From assembly GCA_964429355.1 (NCBI GenBank), contig CAYSCH010000265.1, positions 1 through 13,576 of the forward strand: a DNA stretch of 13,576 bases, read 5' to 3'. This DNA comes from JAAYAY01 sp964429355. GTDB lineage: Bacteria; Planctomycetota; Planctomycetia; Pirellulales; Thermoguttaceae. Below are positions 13,396 through 13,576 of the stretch, piece by piece. The position numbers were made by a program, and so were the translations under genes. Positions within the stretch are counted from its first letter, which is position 1. Each line of letters begins with the position of its first letter. The notes beneath the pieces were generated by a model. That model worked only from the letters and a program-made list of their open reading frames with translations, had not been told where the DNA came from and ran no database searches.

Positions 13396-13576
13396 GGACA
13401 GCACCTTCGAGCGGCGAGGGACCAGCCAGGCCGGGTTTTTCGGCGTTCACACAACCGGCAGGCACTCCATTGCGCGAGACGGCAGATTCAGAGAGTCGCC
13501 ATCTTCCGCTACTTTCTCAAGGGGTGCTCGTATAAAATGATGTTCTGCAAATTGCCGTTTCGTGTTATGATCCGCA
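13396..13576. other. Right-end intergenic segment without a gene
   Basis: I see no credible coding frame. GCCG-GGTTTTT-CGGC (13430-13444) is a weak stem. TATAAAAT at 13531-13538 resembles a -10 box, but no -35 lies at the right distance. The last 31 bases (13546-13576) contain the inverted counterparts of AATTTGCA and TGCGGATCAT from the left end. Confidence 0.5.

Noticed and set aside
1..13576. CRISPR array, tRNA or rRNA genes, phage or restriction-type defence genes
   Set aside because: I saw no regularly spaced repeats, tRNA-like cloverleaf, rRNA segments or nuclease/methylase motifs in reading the window.

Overview
The window looks like bacterial chromosome from a planctomycete, probably a Pirellulales-like anaerobe or facultative anaerobe. 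The evidence is a DUF1559-type protein, moderately high GC, and hairpin and TTCG-rich intergenic repeats of a kind I associate with planctomycete genomes. Taxonomy is inference from gene content. The sequence has a 10-N assembly gap inside rex, and its two ends share an inverted motif, so it may be a whole short contig.

Layout. Positions 1-2718 (+ strand): a small, probably 5'-damaged conserved hypothetical gene, a 366-residue coiled-coil protein of unknown function, and a DUF1559 protein with an N-terminal anchor. Positions 2719-2843: a convergent junction holding two adjacent hairpins. Positions 2844-11772 (- strand, transcribed right to left): rex, hydC, hydB, hydA, a sensory [FeFe]-hydrogenase (HydS type, with PAS domain), a SpoIIE-type PP2C phosphatase, and a SnoaL-like protein. 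Positions 11773-12310: a divergent intergenic region with a promoter/operator for rex, a MITE-like 123-bp element, and an apparently leaderless promoter. Positions 12311-13395 (+ strand): a PadR regulator translationally coupled to a four-helix membrane protein.

How the genes fit together. HydABC is a complete trimeric NAD(P)-linked [FeFe]-hydrogenase of the Thermotoga maritima type. Every cofactor ligand expected for the family is visible. Rex senses NADH/NAD+ and probably controls the operon, including itself, from a promoter overlapped by a palindromic site. HydS carries a degenerate H-cluster pocket (Ala in place of the proton-relay Cys) joined to FeS, PAS and coiled-coil modules. The overlapping SpoIIE phosphatase is its likely output. 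The locus therefore reads as a catalytic hydrogenase under two inputs: cellular redox state (Rex) and probably H2 (HydS to phosphatase). The maturases HydE, HydF and HydG are not in the window and must be encoded elsewhere.
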